This document shows, one piece after another, positions 27,145-39,630 of a stretch of DNA of 64,000 nt. The first letter of the stretch is position 1. Every line of letters begins with the position of its first letter. Where the stretch lies: contig JARWKL010000004.1 of the NCBI GenBank assembly GCA_029961685.1, positions 23,565,610 to 23,629,609 of the forward strand, given 5' to 3'. The notes under the pieces are model-generated. The model did not search any database. It was not told the DNA's origin and saw only the letters and a list, made by a program, of their open reading frames with translations. The position numbers and the translations under genes are program-made. This DNA is from Aristolochia californica (taxonomy: Eukaryota > Streptophyta > Magnoliopsida > Piperales > Aristolochiaceae).

Positions 27145-28305
27145 GATGAACGGAAAGTGAGAACTCAAGTTTTTATTTAAGAAAAAAGTATACATCTAAA
27201 ATGGAAATGTACAATGCACAAATGTAGAGAGAGATCATTCCAAAAAGTGTCTATAATTTTTAGGAATTATAAAATATTTTTAATGTTTATCTATTAGGTT
27301 CTGCAATCGTTGGGAAAAGGGGGAGGCGAGGGATTTTTAACTGAATGTTGACTCCCAATCTTTAAGTCATTCCTTACAAAAATGTAGCCCGTTACGCATG
27401 ATAAATCACTTTACAATCACCAATTATCGTTAGGTCAGCTTTTTTTAAATGGGCAAAATAATGGTTTATTTGACTTGGGTAAATATCCCACTGCACGTTT
27501 ACTTGGGAATTTAATGATATTCTCTTTAAAAGGTTTGGATCCTTAGGTGATTTGCATGTTTAACATGTTTCAAGCATGCATATCCATTTTTTAAAACTTG
27601 TGAAGAAAAATTGTTATAAAATTCCGAGCTATTAGGGTTGAACTAGTGGAATTTCCCAAACTTTTGATTTAAAAAAAAAGTATAGATCTAAAATGGCAAT
27701 TCACAATGCACAAATGTTGAGAGATATAATTCCATAAAGTGTCTGTAATTTTTAGGGATTGTAAACTCTTTTTAGTTTTTATATATCTAGTTCTGCAATC
27801 GTCGGGAAAAGGGAGAGGTAGGGGATTTTTAACTGAGTGTTGACTCCCAATCCATAAGTCATTCCTTACAAAAATATAGCCCGTTACGCATGATAAATCA
27901 CTTTAAAATCATCTATGGTCGTTAGGTCTGCTTTTTGTAAACGGGCCAAATAATGGCTTGTTGGACTCAGGTAAATATCCCACCGCACGTTCACTTGGGA
28001 ATTTAATGTTATTTGCTTTAAGGTTTGGATCCATAGGTCATTTGCACTTTTTAACCTGTTTCAAGCATGCATATCCATTTTTTAAAACATGTGTAGAAAA
28101 ATCTCTTCCTTAAAAAATTCCGAGCTATTAGGGTTGAACTAGTGGAATTTCCCAAGCTTGGATAACAAAACTTTTGTGTTCATTTGTGGTGTGTAAATAA
28201 ATTTCTTTACTTACATTTGTTATTGTTTTAAATTATTTCCGTACATAAATCTAAAACTTTCATTTTGTTGTAATCTATTTGCCTTTTATCTCTTTTTTTT
28301 AACGA
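27145..28305 (+). repeat. Two monomers fused by an out-of-register deletion
   Basis: Only 1,161 bp separates the unit starts, about 185 bp less than two monomers. At 27655-27670 the text passes from TTTCCCAAACTT to TTGATTTAAAAAAAAAGTAT. This omits the end of one monomer and the GATGAAGGGAAAGTG start of the next. The identical fusion appears in copy B at 49792-50952. Confidence 0.88.
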
Positions 28306-29607
28306 GATGATGGGAAAGTGAAAGCTCAAGTTTTGATTTAATAAAAAAATATACATCTAAAATGGAAATGCACAATGCAAAAATTTAGAGAGAGATAATT
28401 CCAAAAAGTTTTAGTAATTTTTAGGGATTGTAAACTCTTTTTAGTTTTTATATATCAGGTTTTTCAATCGTCAGGTAAATGGGGAGGCAGGGCCTTTTTA
28501 ACTGAGTGTTGACTCCCAATCCATAAGACAATCCTCACAAAAATATAGCCCATAACGCATGATAAATCACTTTACAATCATCTATGATCGTTAGCTCAGC
28601 TTTTTGTAAGTGAGCAAAAGAATGGCGTGTTTGACTCGGATAATATCCCACCGCACGTTCACTTGGGGATTTAATGTTATTCTCATTAAAATGTTTGGAT
28701 GCATAGGTCATTTGCATATTTAACATGTTTGAAGCCTGCATATCCATTTTTTAAAACATGTGTAGAATAATCTCTTTGTTATAAAATTCCGAGCGATTAG
28801 GGTTCAACTAGTGGAATTTCCCAAACTTGGAGAACAAAACTTTTGTGTTCATTTGTGGGGTGTGATTAAATTTTCTTTACTTACATTTGTTATCGCTTTA
28901 TATTCTTTCATTTTGTTGTGATCTATTTACCTTTTATCTTTTTGTTTTTTACGAGATGATGGGAAAGTGAAAACTCAAGTTTTGATTTAATAAAAAATTA
29001 TACATCTAAAATGGAATTTCCCAATACACAAATTTAGAGAGAGATAATTCCAAAAAGTGTCAGTAATTTTTAGGGATTTTAAATTATTTTTTGTTCTTAT
29101 ATATAAGGTTTTTAAATCGTTGGGAAAAGGGGGAGGCGGAGGATTTTTTACTGAGTGTTGACTCCCAATCCATCAGACAATCCTTACAAAAATATAGCCC
29201 GTTACGCATGATAAATCACTTTACAATCATCTATGATCGTTAGGTTAGCTTTTTGTAAATGAGCAATAGAATGGCTTGTTTGACTCGGGTAAATATCCCA
29301 CCGCACGTTCACTTGGGGATTTAATGTTATTCTCATTAAAAGGTTTGGATGCATAGGTCATTTGCATGTTTAACATGTTTCAAGCATGCATATCCATTTT
29401 TTAAAACATGTGTAGAATAATCTCTTTGTTATAAAATTCCAAGCGATTAGGGTTCAACTAGGGGAATTTCCCAAACTTGGAGAACAAAACTTTTGTGTTC
29501 ATTTGTGGGGTGTGATTAAATTTTCTTTACTTACATTTGTTATCGCTTTATATTCTTTCATTTTGTTGTGATCTATTTACCTTTTATCTTTTTTTTTTTG
29601 TTTACGA
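28306..29607 (+). repeat. Recently duplicated monomer pair
   Basis: Units 28306-28954 (649 bp) and 28955-29607 (653 bp) share private features. GCTTTATATTCTTTCATTTT replaces a segment that normally holds CCATACATAAACTCTAAAAT, a 22-bp deletion (near 28897-28915 and 29555-29573). Also shared are GGGGTGTGATTAAATT, GTTTGGATGCATAGG (which destroys the BamHI site), CACTTGGGGATTTAATG and GATGATGGG at the following start. They are repeated in copy B at 50953-52254. Confidence 0.85.
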
Positions 29608-30280
29608 GATGATGGGAAAGTGAAAACTCAAGTTTTGATTTAATAAAAAATTATACATCTAAAATGGAATTGCCCAATACACAAATTTAGGGAGAGATAA
29701 TTCCAAAAAGTGTCAGTAATTTTAAGGATTTTAAATTATTTTTTGTTCTTATATATAAGGTTTTTCAATCGTTGGGAAAAGGGGGAGGCGGGGGATTGGT
29801 AACTAAGTGTTGACTCCCAATCCATTAGTCATTCCTTATAAAAATATAGCCTGTTACGCATGATAAATCTCTTTAAAATCCTCTTTGATCATTAGGTCAG
29901 CTTTTTGTAAGTGGGCAAAACAATGGCTTGTTTGACTCGGGTAAATATCCCACAACAAGTTTTCTTGGGAATTTAATGTTATTCACTTTAAAAGGTTTGG
30001 ATCCATAGGTCATTTGTATCTTTAACATGTTTCTAATATGCATAACTATTTTTTAAAACATGTTTTGAAAATTTTCTTTTTTTATAAAATTCCGAGCAAT
30101 TAGAGTTGAACTAGTGGAATATCCCAAGCTTGGATAGCAAAAATTTTGTGTTCATGAGTGGTGTGTGAATAAATTTTCTTTTCTAACATTTTTTATTGCT
30201 TTAAATTATTTCCATACATAAACTCTAAAATTTTCATTTTGTTGTGATCTATTTGCCTTTTCTCTCTTTTTTTTTGGCGA

Positions 30281-32283
30281 GATGAAAGGAAAGTGACAAC
30301 TCAAGTTTTTATTTAAGAAAAATTTCACATCTTAAATGGAAATTCACAATGCACAAATGTAGAGAGAGATAATTCCAAAAAGTGACTGTAATTTTTAGGG
30401 ATTCTAAACTCTTTTTAGTTTTTATGTATCAGGTTCTGCAATCATCGGGAAAAGGTGGAGGCGGGGGATTTTTAACTGAGTGTTGACACCTAATCCATAA
30501 GTCATTCCTTAAAAAAATATAGCCCGTTACACATGATATAACACTTACAATCATCTATGATCGTTAGGTCAACTTTTTGTAAATGGGAAAAATAATGGCT
30601 TGTTTGACTCGGGTAAATATCCCACCGCACGTTCACATGGGAATTTAATGTTATTCTCTTTAAAAGGCTTGGATCCATAGGACATTTTCATCTTTAACAT
30701 GTTCCAAGCATGCATATCCATTTTTTAAAACATGTGTAGAAAAATCTCTTTTTGATAAAATTCTGAGTTATTAGGGTTGAACTAGTGGAATTTCCCAAAC
30801 TTGGAGAACAAAAATTGTGTGTTCATTTTAGGTTTGTGAATAAATTTTCTTTACTTACATTTGTTAAAGCTTTAAATTCTTTCCATACATAAATTCTAAA
30901 ATTTTCATTTTGTTGTGATCTATTTGCCTTTTCTCTCTATTTTTTTACCAGATGTAGGGAAAGTGAAAACTCATGTTTTGATTTACGAAAAAAGTATACA
31001 TCTAAAATAGAAATGCATAATGCACAAATGTAGAGAGAGATAATTCCAAAAACTGTCAGTATTTTTTAGGGATTGAAAACTCTTTTTAGTTTTTTTATCT
31101 ATGGTTCTGCAATCATCGAGAAAAGGGGGAGGTGGGGGATATTTAACTGAGTGTTGACTCCCAATCCATAAGTCATTCCAAAAAAAAATATAGCTCTTTA
31201 CGCATAAGAAATCACTTTTCAATCATCTTTGATAATTTTTTCAACTTTTTGTTAATGGAAAAAATAATGGCTTGTTTCACTCGGGTAAATATCCCACCGC
31301 ACGTTCACTAGGGAATTTAATGTTATTCTTTCTATAAGGTTTGGATCCTTAGGTAATTTGCATCTTAAACATATTTCTAGAATGCATATCCATTTTTTAA
31401 AACATGTGTAGAAAAATCTCTTTCTTCTAAAATTTCGAGCTATTAGGGTTCAACTGGTGGAGTTTCCCAAACTTGCATAACAATAATTTTTGATTCATTC
31501 ATGTTGTGTGAATAAATTTTATTTACTTAAATTTGTTATTGCTATAAATTCTTTCCTTACATGAACTCTAAAATTTTTATTTTGTCTTGATCTATTTGCC
31601 TTTTCTCTCTTTTTTTTTTACGAGATGAAGGGAAAGTGAAAACTCAAGTTTTTATTTAAGAAAAAGTGTATATCTAAAACGGAAATTCCAAATGCACAAA
31701 TGTAGAGAGAGATAATTCTAAAAAGTGTCCTTAATTTTGAGGGATTGTAAACTCTTTTTAGTTTTTTTTATATCAGGTTTTGCAATCATCAGGAAAAGGG
31801 GGAGGCGGGGGATTTTTAACTGACTGTTGACAACCAATAAATTAGTCATTCCTTAAAAAATATAGCCCGTTATGTATGATAAATCACTTTATAATGATCT
31901 ATGATCATTACGTTATCTTTTTGTAAATGGGAAAGATAATGGTTTGTTTAACTCGGGTAAATATCCCACCGCACGTGCACTTGTAAATTTAATGTTATTC
32001 CCTTTAAAAGGTTTGGATCCATAGGTCATTTTCATGTTTAACATGTTTCTAGCATGCATATCCATTTTTTAAAACATGTGTTGAAAAATCTCTTTCTTAT
32101 AAAATTCCGAGCTATTAGGAATTTCCAAAACTTGGATAACAAAACTTTTGCGTTCATTTGTGGTGTGTGAATAAATTTTCTTTACTTACATTTGTTATCA
32201 TTTTAAATTCTTTCCATACATAAACTCTAAAATTTTAATTTTGTTGTGATCTATTTTCGTATTATATCTTTTTTTGTATACGA
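30281..32283 (+). repeat. Three-unit block X1-X2-X3, first instance
   Basis: X1 (30281) ends with TTTTAGGTTTGTGAATAAAT. X2 (30951) has GTCAGTATTTTTTAGGG, GGGATATTTAA, a CATCTTTGAT variant and CTTAAACAT. X3 (31624) has AAGTTTTTATTTAAGAAAAA, ATTCTAAAAAG, CGCACGTGCACTTG and CATTTTCATGTTTAACATG. X3 also lost 13 bp near 32117, where CTATTAGG joins AATTTCC. The same variants recur in the same order at 37013 and, more diverged, at 39631. Copy B equivalents start at 52928. Confidence 0.7.
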
Positions 32284-34974
32284 GATAAAGTGAAAGTAAA
32301 AACACAAGTTTTGATTTAAGAAAAAAGTATATATCTAAAATGGAAATACATAATACAAAAAGGTAGAAAGAGATAATTCCTAAAAGTGTGTGTAATTTTT
32401 AGGGATTGTAAACTCGTTTTAGTTTTTTATATTTTACGTTCTTCAATCGTCGGGAAAAAGGGGAGGTGGGGGATTTTTAACTGAGTGTTGACTCCCAGTC
32501 CATAAGTCATTCCTTACAAAAATATAGCCCGTTATGCACGATAAATCACTTTAAGATCATCTATGATCGTTAGGTCAGCTTTCTGTAAATGGGCAAAATA
32601 ATGGCTTGTTTGACTCGGCTAAATATCCCAACGCACGTTCACTTGGGAATTTAATGTTATTCTCTTTCAAAGGTTTGGATCCATAGGTCATTTGCATCTT
32701 TAACATGTTTCAAGGATGCATAACTATTTTTTAAAACATGTGTAGAAAGATCTCATTCTTATAAAATTCTGATCTATTAGGGTTGAATTATTGGAATTTC
32801 CAAAACTGGATAACAAAACTTTTGTGTTCATTTGTGGTGAGTTAATAAATTTTCTTAACTTATACTTTTTATTGCTTTAAATTATTTCCATACATAAACT
32901 CTAAAATTTTCATTTTGTTGTGATCTATTTGCCTTTTATCTCTTGTTTTTTTTTAACGAGATGAAGGGAAAGTGAAAACTCAAGTTTTGATTTAGGAAAA
33001 AAGTATACATATAAAATGGAAATTCACAATGCATAAAAGTAAAGAGAGATAATTCCAAAAAGTGTCTGTAATTTTTAGGGATTGCAAACCCTTTTATTTT
33101 TATATATTAGGTTCTGCAATCGTCAGCAAAAGGGGGAGGCGGGGGATTTTTAACTGAGTGTTGACTCCCAATCTATAAGTCATTCATTAAAAAAATATAG
33201 CCCGTTATGCATGATAAATCACTTTACAATCATCTATGATCGTTAGGTCAGCTTTTTGTAATTGGGAAAAATAATGGCTTGTTTGACTCGGGTAAATATC
33301 CCATCACACGTTCACTTGGGAATTTATTGTTATTATCTTTAAAAGGTTTGGATCCATAGTTCATTTGCATCTTTAACATGTTTCAAGCATGCATATCCAT
33401 TTTTTCAAACATGTGTAGAATAATCTCTTTCAAATAAAATTCCGAGCTATTATGGTTGAACTAGTGGAATTTCCCAAACTTGGATAGCAAAACTTTTGAA
33501 TTCATTTGTGGTGTGTTCATAAATTTTCTTTACTTACATTTGGTATTGTTTTAAATTCTTTAGATACATAAACTCTAAAATTTTTATTTTGTTGTGATCT
33601 ATTTGCCTTTTATCTCTTTTTTTTACGAGATGAAGGGAAATTGAAAACTCAAGTTTTTATTTATGAAAAAAATATACATCTAAAATGGAAATACCCAATG
33701 CACAAATGTAGAGAGAGATAACTCCAAAAAGTATTTGTAATTTTTATGGATTGTAAACTCTTTTAAGTTTTTTTATATTCGGTTCTGCAATCAACGGGAA
33801 AAGGGGGAGACGGGGGATTTTTAACTGAGTGTTGAGACCCAATCCATCAGTCATTCCTTATATAAATATGGCCTGTTACGCATCATACATTACTTTACAA
33901 TCATCTATGATTGTTATGTCATATTTTTGTAAATGGGAAAAATAATGGCTTGTTTGACTCGGGTAAATATCCCACCGCATGTTCACTTGGGAATTTAATG
34001 TTATTCTCTTTAAAAGGTTTGGATCCAAAGGTAATTTTCATGTTTAAAAAGTTTCCAGCATGCATATCCATTTTTTTAAACATATGTAGAAAATCACTTC
34101 CTTATAAAATTCCGAGCTATTAGGGTTGAATTAGTGGAATTTCCCAAACTTGGATTACAAAACTATTGTGTTCATTTGTGGTGTGTGAATAAATTATCTT
34201 TACTTACATTTTTTATCACTTTAAATTCTTTCCATACATAAACTCTCAAATTTTCATTTTGTTATTATATATTTGCCTTTTATATATTTTTTTGTTTACG
34301 AGATGAAGGGAAAGTGAAAACTCAAGTTTTGATTTAAGAAAAAAGTATACATCTAAAATGAAAAAGCACAATACACAAACGTAGAGAGAGATAATTCCAA
34401 AAAGTGTTTGTAATTTTTAGGGATTGTAAACTCTTTTAATTTTTATATTTCAATTACTGCAATAGTCGGGAAAAGGGGGAGGCAGAGGATTTTTAACTGA
34501 GTGTTGACTCCCAATCTATAAATCATTCCTTACAAAAATATAGCCCATTACGAATGATAAATCACTTTAAAATCATATATGATCGTTAGGTCAGCTTTTT
34601 GTAAATGGGCAAAATAATGGCATGTTTCATTCAAATAAATATCCAACCACACGTTCACTTGGGAATTTAATGTTATTCTCATTAAAAGGTTTGGATCCAT
34701 TGGTCGTTTGAATCTTTAACATGTTTCAAGCATGCATATCCATTTTTTAAAACATGTGTAGAAAAATCTCTTTGTTATAAAATTCTGAGCTATAAGGGTT
34801 GAACCAGTGGAATTTTCTTAAACTTAGATAACAAAACTTTTGTGTACATTTGTGGTGTGGGAATAAATTTTCTTTACTTACATTTGTAATTTCTTTAAAT
34901 TCTTTCCACACATCAACTCTAAAATTTTGATTTTGTTGTGATCTATTTGCCTTTTATTACTTTTTTGGTTACAA
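32284..34974 (+). repeat. Four-unit block A-B-B'-C, first instance
   Basis: Unit A (32284) has AAAGTAAAAACACAAG and ends with TTTCCAAAACTGGATAACAA. Unit B (32960) has ATGGAAATTCACAATGCATA. Unit B' (33629) has AACTCCAAAAAGTATTTG and AGTTTCCAGCATGC. Unit C (34302) has CACAATACACAAACG, TATTTCAATTACTGCAATAG and CCCAATCTATAA. The same variants recur at 41652-43658 in the order A, B-like, C. The copy B equivalent starts at 54931. Confidence 0.65.
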
Positions 34975-35090
34975 TATAAAGACAAACTAAAAACTATAGT
35001 TTTGATTTAAGAAAAAGGTATACAACTAAAATGAAAATTCACAATGCCCAAATGTAGAGAGAGATAATTTCAAAAACTGTCTATAATTTT

Positions 35091-35125
35091 AAGGACAATT
35101 TTAATTTTAATTTTATAGTTTAAAT
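35091..35125 (+). repeat. Small AT-rich internal expansion
   Basis: Between CTATAATTTTAAGGAC and TTTTTAGGGATTG lies extra text built from repeated TTTTAAT-like elements. It lengthens unit 34975-35668 to 694 bp. The flanks resemble a partial local duplication of the CTATAATTTTTAGG segment followed by slippage. It is not a recognisable transposon. Copy B carries it at about 57738-57772. Confidence 0.75.
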
Positions 35126-37012
35126 TTTTAGGGATTGTAATTTATCAGGTTCTGCAATCGTCGGGAAAAGGGTGTGGCGGGGGAAATTTAACTGCGTGTT
35201 ATCTCCCAATCATTAAGTCATTCCTTAAGAAAATGTACCCCATTACGAAAGATAAAGCACTTTACAATAATCTATGATTGTTAGGACAATTTTTGAAATT
35301 TGGAAAAATAATGGCTTATTTGACTCAAGCAAATATCCCACTGCACGTTCACTTGGGAATTTAACGTTATTATCTTTAAAAGGTTTGGATCCATAGGTCA
35401 TTTAGATCTTTAACATGTTTCAAACATGCATATCCATTTTTTAAAACATGCGGAGAAAAGACTCTTTCTTATAAAATTTCGGGCTATTAGGGTTGAACTA
35501 GTGGAGTTTCCCAAACTTGGATAACAAAACTTTTGTGTTCATTTGTGGTGTGTGAATAAATTTTCTTTACTTAAATTTGTTATTGCTTTAAATTCTTTCC
35601 ATACATAAACTCTAAAATTTTCAATTTGTTGTGATCTATTTGCCTTTTATCACTTTTTTTGTTTACGAGGTGAAGGGAAAATGAAAACTCAATTTTGAAT
35701 TAAGAAAAAAGTACAGATCTAAAATGGAAATGCAAAATGCACAAAGGTAGAGAGAGATAATTCCAAAAAGTGTCTATAATTTTTAGGGATTGTAAACTCT
35801 TTATAGTTTTTAGATATTTTATTCAGTAATCGTCAGGAAAAGAGGGGTGTGGGGGACTTTTAACTGAGTGTTGACTCCCAATCCATAAGTCATTCCTTAA
35901 AAAATATAGCCCTTTACACATGATCAATCACTTAACAATCAACTATAATCGTTAGGTCAGTTTTTGTAAATGGGCAAAATAATGGCTTGTTTGAGTCGTG
36001 TAAATATCCTACCGCACGTTCACTTGGGGATTAAATGTTATTCTCTTTAAAAGGTTTGGATCCATAGGTCATTTGCATCTTTAACATGTTTCAAGCATGC
36101 ATATCCATTTTTTAAAACATGTGTAGAAAAATCTCTCTCTTATAAAATTCTAAGCTATTAGGGTTGAACTAGTGGAATTTCCCAAGCTTGGATAACAAAA
36201 CTTTGGTGTTCATTTGTGGTGTGGGAATAAATTTTATTTACTTACATTTGTTATTGTTTTAAATTCTTTCCATACATAAACTCTAAAATTTTCATTTTGT
36301 TGTGATCAATTAGCCTTGTTTCTCTTTCTTAGTTAATGAGATGAAGGGAAAATGAAAACACAAGTTTTGATTTAAGAAAAAAGTATACATCTAAAATAGA
36401 AATTCACAATGCACAAATCTAGAGAGAGATAATTCCAAAAAGTGTCTGTAATGTTTAGGGAATATAAACTATTTTTAGTTTTTATATATCAGGTTCTGCA
36501 ATTGTGAGGAAAAGGAGGAGGCAGGGATTTTTAACTGAGTGTTGACACCCAATCCATAAGTCATTCCTTACAAAAATATAGCCCATTATGGATGATAAAT
36601 CATTTTACAATTATCTATGATCCTTAGGTCAGTTTTTTGTAAATGGGCAAAATAATGGCTTGTTTGCCTCTTGTAGATATCCCACCGCACATTCACTTAG
36701 GAATTTAATGTTATTCTCTTTGAAAGATTTGGATCCATTGGTCATTTACATCTTTAACATTTTTCTAACATGCATATTTATTTTTTAAAACATGTGTAGA
36801 AAAATCTTTTTTTCATATAAAACTCCGAGCTATTAGGGTTGAACTAGTGGAATATCACAAGCTTGGATAACAAAACTTTTGTGTTCATTTGTGGTGTGCA
36901 AATATATTTTATTTACAAATATTTCTTATTTCTTTAAATTATTTCCATACATAAACTCTAAAATTTTCATTTTGTTGTGAACAATTTGCCTTTTGTCTCT
37001 TTTTTTTTTAAG

Positions 37013-38957
37013 AGATGAAGGGAAAGTGAAAACTCAAGTTTTTATTTAAGAAAAAGTACACATCTTAAAAGGAAATGCACAATGCACAAATGTAGAGAGA
37101 GATAATTCCAAAAAGTGTCTGTAATTTTTAGGGATTGTAAACTCTTTTTATTTTTTATATATCAAGTTCTGCAATCGTTGGGAAAAGGGAGAGGTAGGGG
37201 ATTTTTAACTGAGTGTTGACTCCCAATCCATAAGTCATTTCTTACAAAAATATGGCCCATTACGCATGATAAATCACTTACATCATCTATGATGGTTAGG
37301 TCAACTTTTTGTAAATGAGAAAAATAATGGCTTGTTTGACTTAGGTTCACTTGGGAATTTAATGTTATTCTCTTTAAAAGGTTTGGACCCAAAGGTCATT
37401 TGCAGCTTTAACATGTTTCAAGCATGCATATCATTTTTTTAAAATCTCTTTCTTATCAAATTCCGAGCTATTAGGGTTGAACTAGTGGAATTTTCCAAAC
37501 TTGGATAAAAAAAATTGTGTGTTCATTTTAGGTTTGTGAATAAATTTTCTTTACTTACTATTGTCAATGCTTTAAATTTTTCCATACATTAACTTTTAAA
37601 TTTTCATTTTGTTGTGATCTGTTTGCCTTTTCTCTCCTTTTTTTTTCACGAGATGAAGGAAAAGTGAAGACTCAAGTTTTGATTTAAGAAAAAAGTATAC
37701 ATCTAAAATAGAAATGCACAAATTTGGAGAGAGATAATTCCAAAAAGTGTCAGTATTTTTTAGAGATTGTAAACTCTTTTTTGTTTTTTTATATCAGGTT
37801 TTGCAATCGTCGGGAAAAGGGAAAGATGAGGGATATTTAATTGAGTGTTGACTCCCAATCCATAATTCATTCCTTAAAAAAATATAGCCCGTTACACATG
37901 ATAAATCACTTTACAATCATCTTTGATCGTTCTGTCAACTTTTTGCAAATGGGAAAAATAATGACTTATTTGACTCAAGTAAATATCCCACTGCACGTTC
38001 GCTAGGGAATTTAATGTTATTTTTTTTAAAAGGTTTGGATCGTTAGGTCATTTTCTTCTTAAACATGTTTCAAGGATGTATATCCATTTTTTAAAACAGG
38101 TGTCGAAAAATCTCTTTCTTCTAAAATTCTGAGCTATTAGGGTTGAACAAGTGGAATTTCCCAAACTTGGATAACAAAACTTTTGGGTTTAGTTGTGGTG
38201 TGTGAATAAATTTTCTTTACTTACAGTAATTATTGCTTTAAATTCTTTCCTTACATAAACTCTAAAATTTTTATTTTGTTGTGATCTATTTGCCTTTTCT
38301 CTCTTTTTTTTTTAAGAGATGAAGGGAAAGTGAAAACTCAAGTTTTTATTTAAGAAAAAAGTATATATCTAAAATGGAAATGCCCAATTCACAAATGTAG
38401 AGAGAGATAATTCTAAAAAGTTTCAGTATTTTTTAGTGATTTTAAACTCTTTTTAGTTTTTTTATATCAGGTTTTGCAATCGTCGGGAAAAGGGGGAGGT
38501 GGGGGATTTTTTACTGAGAGTTCACACCCTATCCAATAGTCATTCCTTACAAAAATATAGCCCATTATACATGATAAATCACTTTACAATCATCTACAAT
38601 CGTTATGTCATCTTATTTTAAATGGGCAAAATAATGGATTATTTGAGTTGGGTAAATATCCTACCGCACGTGCACTTGCGAATTTAAAGTTATTCTCTTT
38701 AAAAGGTTTGGATCCATTGGTCATTTTCATGTTTAACATGTTTCCAGCATGCATATCCATTTTTTAAAACATGTGTTTAAAATTCTCTTTCTTATAAAAT
38801 TCCGAGCTATTAGGGTTGAACTAAGAGAATTTCCCAAACTTAGATAACAAAACTTTTGTGTTCATTTGTTATTGCTTTAAATTTTTTCTATACATAAACT
38901 CTAAAATTTTCATTTTGTTGTGATCTATTTGCCTTTTATATCTTTTTTTTTTTTCGA
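37013..38957 (+). repeat. Three-unit block X1-X2-X3, second instance
   Basis: Units 37013, 37652 and 38318 repeat the diagnostic variants of 30281, 30951 and 31624 at a distance of about 6.7 kb. Unit 37013 is 639 bp: near 37343 GACTTAGG joins TTCACTTGGG, losing the CCCACCGCAC landmark, and near 37438 the AAACATGTGT segment is lost. Unit 38318 is 640 bp because of a deletion at 38863-38868 across a CATTTG repeat. The copy B equivalent is 59660-61604. Confidence 0.7.
38863..38868 (+). repeat. CATTTG microhomology joint of a deletion
   Basis: GTGTTCATTTG is followed directly by TTATTGCTTT. The normal order is TTCATTTGTGG, about 35 bp of AT-rich text, then ACATTTGTTATTGC. Both parental sites carry CATTTG, so the deletion removed one copy plus the intervening DNA. 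The same joint is at 61510-61515 in copy B. Confidence 0.85.
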
Positions 38958-39630
38958 GATGAAGGGAAAGTGAAAACTCAAGTTTTTATTTAAGAAAAAA
39001 GTATACACCTAAAACGGAAATGCACAATACACAAATGTTGGGAGAGATAATTCCAACAAGTGTCTGTAATTTTTAGGGATTATAAACTCTTTTTAGTTTT
39101 TGTATTTCAGGTACTACAATCATCGGGAAAAGGGGGAGGCGGAGGATTTTTAACTGAGTGTTGACTCCCAATCTATTAGTCATTCCTCACAAAAATATAG
39201 CCCGTTACACATGATAAATCACTTTACAATCATATATAATCGTTAGGTCAGCTTTTTTTAAATGGGTAAAATAATGGCTTATTTGACTCGGGTAAATATC
39301 CCACCGCATGTTCACTTGGGAATTTATTGTTATTCTCTTTAAAAGGTTTGGATCCGTAGGTCACTCGCATCTTTAACATGTTTCAAGAATGCATATCCAT
39401 TTTTTAAAACATGAGTAGAAAAATCAGTTCCTTATAAATCTCCGAGCTATTAGGGTTCAACTAGTGGAATTTCCCAAACTTGGACAAAAAAACTTTTGTG
39501 TTCCTTTGTGGTGTGTGAAAAAATTTGCTTTACTAACTTTTGTTATTGCTTTAAATTCATTCCATACATAAACTCTAAAATTTTTATTTTGTAGTGATAT
39601 ATTTGCCTTTTTTCTATTTTTTTTTTACAA

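Noticed and set aside
35091..35125. Possible small transposon insertion
   Set aside because: The extra bases are simple TTTTAAT-like repeats resembling adjacent monomer text, with no terminal inverted repeats or clear target-site duplication.
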